A DNA stretch of 64,000 nt from Panaeolus papilionaceus. Lineage: Eukaryota; Basidiomycota; Agaricomycetes; Agaricales. The first letter of the stretch is position 1. Each line of letters opens with the position of its first letter. A model generated the notes under the pieces. The model saw only the letters and a program-made list of their open reading frames with translations, did not search any database and was not told the origin of the DNA. The position numbers and the translations under genes were made by a program. Below are positions 59,251 through 64,000 of the stretch, in pieces. The stretch is from NCBI GenBank assembly GCA_015501605.1, contig JADNRZ010000013.1, positions 1,488,001 to 1,552,000 of the forward strand, in the 5' to 3' direction.

Positions 59251-59707
59251 TGTACATGATGACGAACCACAGGATTCCGCGTCCCGAAAAGTAGGACGCA
59301 CTCGTGTGGCGCACAGGTAGACTTGATGGCATTGTCTCTACATGAACTATATACGCTGGGTATGTATTGAGTCCCGAAATGCAGGACGGCAGACCGCAGT
59401 TGATCCACAGGACATCTGCGGTGCTGTGTGCGTCCTATAAATCAGGACGCAGACGAGCCTGACTACCTCACCATGTTTGTGCACGTGATGACGAGCAGGA
59501 GAAGTCTGCGTCCCGAAAATCAGGACGCACTGATAGTGCACCCGGATAATGAAAGAACAGGTGTGCATCGAGTCTGACGGTACACGTGGAATCCGTGCAC
59601 CAGCATCCCAGTGTTACTGCGTCCCACAAATCAGGACGCAGATATCGCAGTGAGCATGCGTCCCACTTTTCGGGACGGAGAAGGTGAGATGGGTGCGAGA
59701 TATACCG

Positions 59708-59731
59708 GAAATACGAAAGGCTTCGTATTTC
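59708..59731. repeat. Perfect 10-bp stem, 4-nt loop hairpin
   Basis: GAAATACGAA and TTCGTATTTC separated by AGGC. It is unrelated in sequence to the GCGTCC elements and lies in a stretch without satellite units. Confidence 0.6.
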
Positions 59732-60514
59732 GAGGTTATCTTGCTGAGTTCTCGACCGTTTCGGGAGCTCTTGGGCTCGTTTTGAAGCTCACAATTACGC
59801 CAATCAACCCTATAGCATTGACCATGCGTCCTACATTTCGGGACGCAGAATTTCACGCAGCATAACTAAGTGTAACGGGGAACTTGTAACTAGAATCGCG
59901 CGAGAACGCCATGGATTCATGGCGGCGAACTTTGTCACAACACTGATACATAATATGTATACAATCATGCAAAGTTTCGAGTTTCAGAAGTGTGTCGTTG
60001 TTGTGCAAGTTGGGGACTAGTTGTGCAGGGGGAGGAAAGGAGGGAGAATCTTTGCACTTCAATAACACATGAACGCGGACGTTTCCCAGTGGCGAACCTT
60101 GATATAATATTGATGTATAGTACATGAATGATTTCACCAGGCTTCAAGTGGTGGAGCGATCTGGTTGTTGTGTAAATTAGGTACGAGTTCTGGAGGAGCA
60201 TGGGAAAGCTTCGAACTTGAATAGCACAAGATCACGCAGGTTTCCAGGCGGCGAACTTTAATAAAATGTCTATATACATGGCGTGAACGTCTCCATAAAA
60301 TTTCAGGCCCTATAACATTCTGATTGTTGTCCAAGCACTAGGCACAAGATCTGGGGGAGGAGGAGGAAGGGGAAAAGTTGGAATTTAAATATCGCAAGAA
60401 CACAGTAGGTTCGTGGCGGCGAAAGTTAATAGAAGGTTTATATGCATGAGAAGAGTTCGTGTATCGAGTTTCAGGAGTTGGATGTCTCTGGTTCTGGTTG
60501 GTTCTGGTTGGTTC

Positions 60515-61400
60515 TATAGCTATTGATCCTTCATTCATGCCACGAATGAAAAAGTTCGAACGTTGCCAAAACTCGCCAGGCACGTTTTGTAGCCCTCGTC
60601 CAACTGATGGGTAATCTGAAGAGACTTTTTGGTAAACCTCGAAGCTCGCCCCGCAGTTCACGTTACGAGCTCGGAATCGAGGGGATATCGTCAGGAACAT
60701 TGCTATACAAGATGCGCGATTCGGGCTTAGGTGTAACATGAACATAACATTCGAATAGTTAGGTGAATGCACACACCAAGTTTCGTGGAGTAATCCTGAG
60801 AACTGAGCTCAGGAGAGTGGTTTCGGACGTTTTCAGGGGGAGGAGGAGGAGGGGGACAGTGTAAAGAACATTGCTTGGCAAGATGAGCGATTGGTGCTTA
60901 GGTTGAACATGAACATATCATTAGATCAATTAGACGAATGCACCTACGAAGTTTCGTGGAGTAATCCTCAGGACTGAGGTCAGGAGATAGCTAACGAGTT
61001 TGGCAGAGGGAGGAGGAGGAGGAGGATATTGTGAGGAACATTCATCAGCAGGATGGGCGACTTGGGCTTAGGTCGAACATGAACATACCATTCGATTAGT
61101 TAGACGAATGTACACACCAAGTTTCGGGGGCGAATCTTTAAAACTGGGGTGGCAATTCAAGTTCGGAGTTTGGCAGGAGGAGGAGGAGGAGGGGAGATTG
61201 TGAGGAACATTCATCAACAAGATGAGCGATTGGGGCTTAGGTTGAACATGAACGTACGATCATATTGATTAGACGAATGCACCTACCAAGTTTCAGGGGC
61301 GAATCTTCGGAACTGAGGTCAGGAGATAGCTACGGAGATTTGGCAGGAGGAGGAGGAGGAGGGAGACAGTGTGAAGAACATTCATTGACCAGATGGGTGA
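60515..61400. repeat. Second tandem array, monomer about 170 bp
   Basis: AACATT(G/C)...AGATG-GCGA blocks start at 60696, 60867, 61037, 61206 and 61377 (steps 171, 170, 169, 171). Shared parts: GGTTGAACATGAAC, TTAGACGAATGCAC, CCAAGTTTCG, CTGAGGTCAGGAG and a (GGA)n tract. The CCAAGTTTC and G-rich motifs are also found in the 168-bp satellite, so the two are probably related. Confidence 0.8.
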
Positions 61401-61550
61401 TTTACGATATGATATATATACCATTCTGTGCGTAATTTGAAGGGCTTTCGAACGGTACCAGGCGTGTGAAATTTGAGGCAGTACTGCATCGGTAGTTAAC
61501 GAAATACAGTTCATTTCCTATGTATATCAGTGGGTGCAAGTGATCAGACA

Positions 61551-62126
61551 TAAGTTTAACTTGACTACAAAAAGAAATGTAGACTTTTAATAGACATGTA
61601 GTTAAGATAAGTAATGACATTATGTTTGTTAGTATTGCGCACTGCAAACCTGCTTCAACCATGTGATGCGAGGGTGAACCATCGGTCATGTGATGGATGA
61701 GTTGACATGAGTGTGTGAAAATTTGAGATATGGTCCGGACAGATTGAGTTGAGAGACTGACCAAGTTTCGTGAGAAAGCGATGAAAAGTGACGGACCCGC
61801 TCTACCTTTTACTGTTTCGCATACCCCTTTGGTGCATTTTTGTACAGGGCTGAGTTATTGCCCGAGTTGGATGAAAGTAGATGCATTGTGTGCGCAATTT
61901 GAAACTAAGTGTGAATCCATTTTAAAATAATGGAATTGGTGATGTCATGTTGCAACATGTGTCATTGGCATGATGAGTGAGTGGACAGAAGACAATAACA
62001 TCAAGAGTGATGTGTGATGATTAATGATAGAAGTGCGCAAAGTTCATGTTGGATGATGACAAGTGTGTAAGAGCCATGTAAATGATATGTGATGATGGAT
62101 GAAGTCAAAGTGTGGATTGAAGGGTT
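61551..62126. repeat. Direct repeat, left copy (0.57 kb)
   Basis: Matches 63265-63833 (TTAACTTGACTACAAAA, TGAGAAAGCGATGAAAAGTG, TACTGTTTCGCATACCCCTT, GGATGATGACAAGTGTGTAA). The offset is 1714 bp. No coding frame. Confidence 0.8.
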
Positions 62127-62178
62127 CAGGGTTATAAGGCGATTATGGACTTCAGAGGTTGCAGCAGACATTTCCAAC

Positions 62179-63024
62179 CTATAGCTATTAGTGGTTCATT
62201 CATGCCATGAATGAACACTCCGGAGGTCAGACGTCCGGGTCAGGCACCATCTTGTAGCCCTCGTCGGTGCGATTCCAACCCACCCACTTTCCCACGTCTG
62301 ACCTTGGCGGTTCCCGTGCTGCTCCCCTAACAGTGGCAGAGATCGGCAGGCCTTCACTCCTGGGGCTGCAGCAATTGTTCGCGAGGTCAGACGTCTGAAA
62401 CTTGGTGGAAGCGTTCGTGTCAGTTAGGTGAATGGATCCACCAAGTTTCAGACGTCTGACCTATAGCTATTGAACCTTCATTCATGGTCCGAATGAAGAT
62501 GTCGGAGGTCAGACGTCCGGGTCAGGCACCATCTCGTAGCCCTCGTCCGTGCGATTCCAACCCACCCACTTTCCCACGTCTGACCTCGGCGGTTCCCGTG
62601 CTGCTCCCCTAACAGTGGCAGAGATCGGCAGGCCTTCACTCCTGGGGCTGCAGCAATTGTTCGCGAGGTCAGACGTCTGAAACTTGGTGGAAGCGTTCGT
62701 GTCAGTTAGGTGAATGGATCCACCAAGTTTCAGACGTCTGACCTATAGCTATTGAACCTTCATTCATGGTCCGAATGAAGATGTCGGAGGTCAGACGTCC
62801 GGGTCAGGCACCATCTCGTAGCCCTCGTCCGTGCGATTCCAACCCACCCACTTTCCCACGTCTGACCTCGGCGGTTCCCGTGCTGCTCCCCTAACAGTGG
62901 CAGAGATCAGCAGGCCTTCACTCCTGGGGCTGCAGCAATCGTTCGCGAGGTCAGACGTCTGAAACTTGGTGGAAGCGTTCATGTGAGTTAGGTGAATGGA
63001 TCCACCGAGTTTCAGACGTCTGAC
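62179..63024. repeat. 282-bp tandem array, three units
   Basis: Units start with CTATAGCTATT at 62179, 62461 and 62743, exactly 282 bp apart, and are almost identical. Each contains TTCATTCATG facing GAATGAA, GGTCAGACGTCCGGG, and a pair of 25-bp inverted arms separated by 29 bp (unit 1: 62384-62408 and 62438-62462; perfect in units 1 and 2). The arms themselves contain the palindrome GTCAGACGTCTGAC. A diverged half-unit continues to about 63190. Confidence 0.9.
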
Positions 63025-63264
63025 CTCGGCGGTTGTGGTGCAATGTGGGTACGAGTTGTGCAGGAGGAGGAGGGAAGGATGGTCATAGGGGAGTAGCACA
63101 AGCATCTGCAAGGTCAGACGTCTGAAACTTGGTGAGGTTGTTCATATCAATGAGGTGAATGGATCCACCAAGTTTGGGACGTCTGACCTCAGCGGTTGTT
63201 GCGCAAAGTGGGTATGAGTTGTAGAGATGCACCAGGAGGACAAGGTCAAGTCAGTGATGACACG

Positions 63265-63833
63265 TAAGGTTAACTTGACTACAAAATGAAATGTAGACTT
63301 TTAATAGATGTGTAGTTAAGATAAGTAATGACATTAACTAATGACTTTACGTTGGTTAGTATTGCGCAACAGTAAGTGTAAGATGGATTCTTTCAAGAGA
63401 CAGTGTAAGTGCGATAATTGACATGAGTGTGTGAAAATTTGAGATATGGTCCGGACATATTGGGTTGAGAGATTGGCTGAGTTTCGTGAGAAAGCGATGA
63501 AAAGTGACAGACCTGCTCTACCATTTACTGTTTCGCATACCCCTTTGGCGGTTTTTTGTACAGGGCTGAGTTGTTGCCCGATTTGGATGAAAGTAGATGC
63601 ATCTTGTGCGCAATTTGAAACTAAGTGTGAATCCATTTTAAAATAATATGATTGGTGATGTCATGTTGTGACATGTGTTATTGGCATGATGCATGATGAG
63701 TGAGCAGTGAATGAACAGTAGACAAGAATGTATGCAATGATGTGCGCAAAGTGAGTGTTGGATGATGACAAGTGTGTAAGACACATGTAAATGATATGTG
63801 ATGATGGATGAAGTCAAAGTGTGGATTGAAGGA
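63265..63833. repeat. Direct repeat, right copy (0.57 kb)
   Basis: See 61551-62126. With the 282-bp array between them, the two copies suggest a larger tandem unit of about 1.7 kb that may continue beyond the right end of the window. Confidence 0.8.
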
Positions 63834-64000
63834 TACATCGTGCATGAACAACAAGTGACCAGTGACATGTAGTTGATGTTGCGCAATAGCAAAGGTGAAT
63901 GATATGTGATGATTGATGTTGAGGATATGATTGCGCATTCACAACAAGTCATCAGAATAGAACAGACAAGTTGAAGTGCAAGAAAGAAAGTGAGTTGATG

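Larger units (their letters stand above)
53412..59846. repeat. Hairpin elements interspersed with the satellite
   Basis: About 35-40 more elements. Examples with GCGTCC/GGACGC stems: 53497-53517, 54402-54422, 54539-54559, 55742-55762, 55834-55854, 56477-56497, 57471-57491, 58365-58385, 58843-58863, 59279-59299, 59430-59450, 59508-59528, 59619-59639, 59826-59846. With GAGTCC/GGACTC stems: 53561-53581, 54614-54634, 54756-54776, 56321-56341, 57400-57420. With GCATCC/GGAT stems: 56868-56888, 57600-57620. The exchange is made on both arms, so stem pairing is kept. Confidence 0.85.

Overview
The window looks like nuclear DNA of an Agaricomycete (mushroom-type basidiomycete). The genes are cut by many short GT-AG introns, mostly 50-70 nt. 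The protein families fit that group: family 11 xylanases, single-pass membrane proteins with a Cys-rich ectodomain, and G-domain proteins with a GPTGAGKS P-loop. All multi-exon models here were built by eye, mostly by aligning paralogs inside the window; none is backed by transcripts.

Layout. 1-11 kb: a family of small secreted proteins (a decayed copy near 1.4 kb, intact genes at 2.75 and 10.0 kb) around a tandem pair of divergent GH11-like genes on the minus strand (4.5 and 6.7 kb). 10.6-14.5 kb: nothing recognisable. 14.5-18 kb: an RRT8/EI24-like membrane protein and two related intracellular proteins sharing a DYTYGFL motif. 19.2-23.1 kb: two GH11 xylanase genes facing away from each other, carried on 832-bp inverted arms that matched at every position compared. 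24.7-32.3 kb: a cluster of membrane proteins with a shared seven-exon plan (one intact with a GPI-like end, one intact with a cytoplasmic tail, one broken) plus scrambled remnants. 33.3-42.5 kb: conserved housekeeping genes (RS-rich nuclear protein, CNNM/Mam3-type transporter, 3-ketoacyl-CoA thiolase). 43.5-51.5 kb: one intact G-domain GTPase gene, a second GTPase gene split into two halves 6 kb apart on opposite strands, and an inverted thiolase pseudogene.

51.5-64 kb holds no gene that I can support and is made of repeats: roughly 50 short hairpin elements (stem GCGTCCC/GGGACGC with compensated changes), degenerate satellite monomers of about 168 bp, a higher-order unit of about 2.95 kb present twice, a MITE-like insertion inside one hairpin, another tandem array of about 170 bp, a 282-bp tandem array whose units carry 25-bp inverted arms, and 0.57-kb direct repeats 1.71 kb apart. 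The border with the gene-rich part lies at the broken end of a GTPase gene next to short TTAGGG-like palindromes.

Biology. The genes with a clear role cover hemicellulose breakdown (GH11), cell-surface sensing or adhesion (Cys-rich ectodomain proteins), divalent-metal handling (CNNM/Mam3), fatty-acid beta-oxidation (thiolase) and RNA processing (RS protein). They do not form one pathway. The strongest theme is local duplication followed by divergence, inversion and decay. The most unusual part is the covarying hairpin and satellite field on the right.
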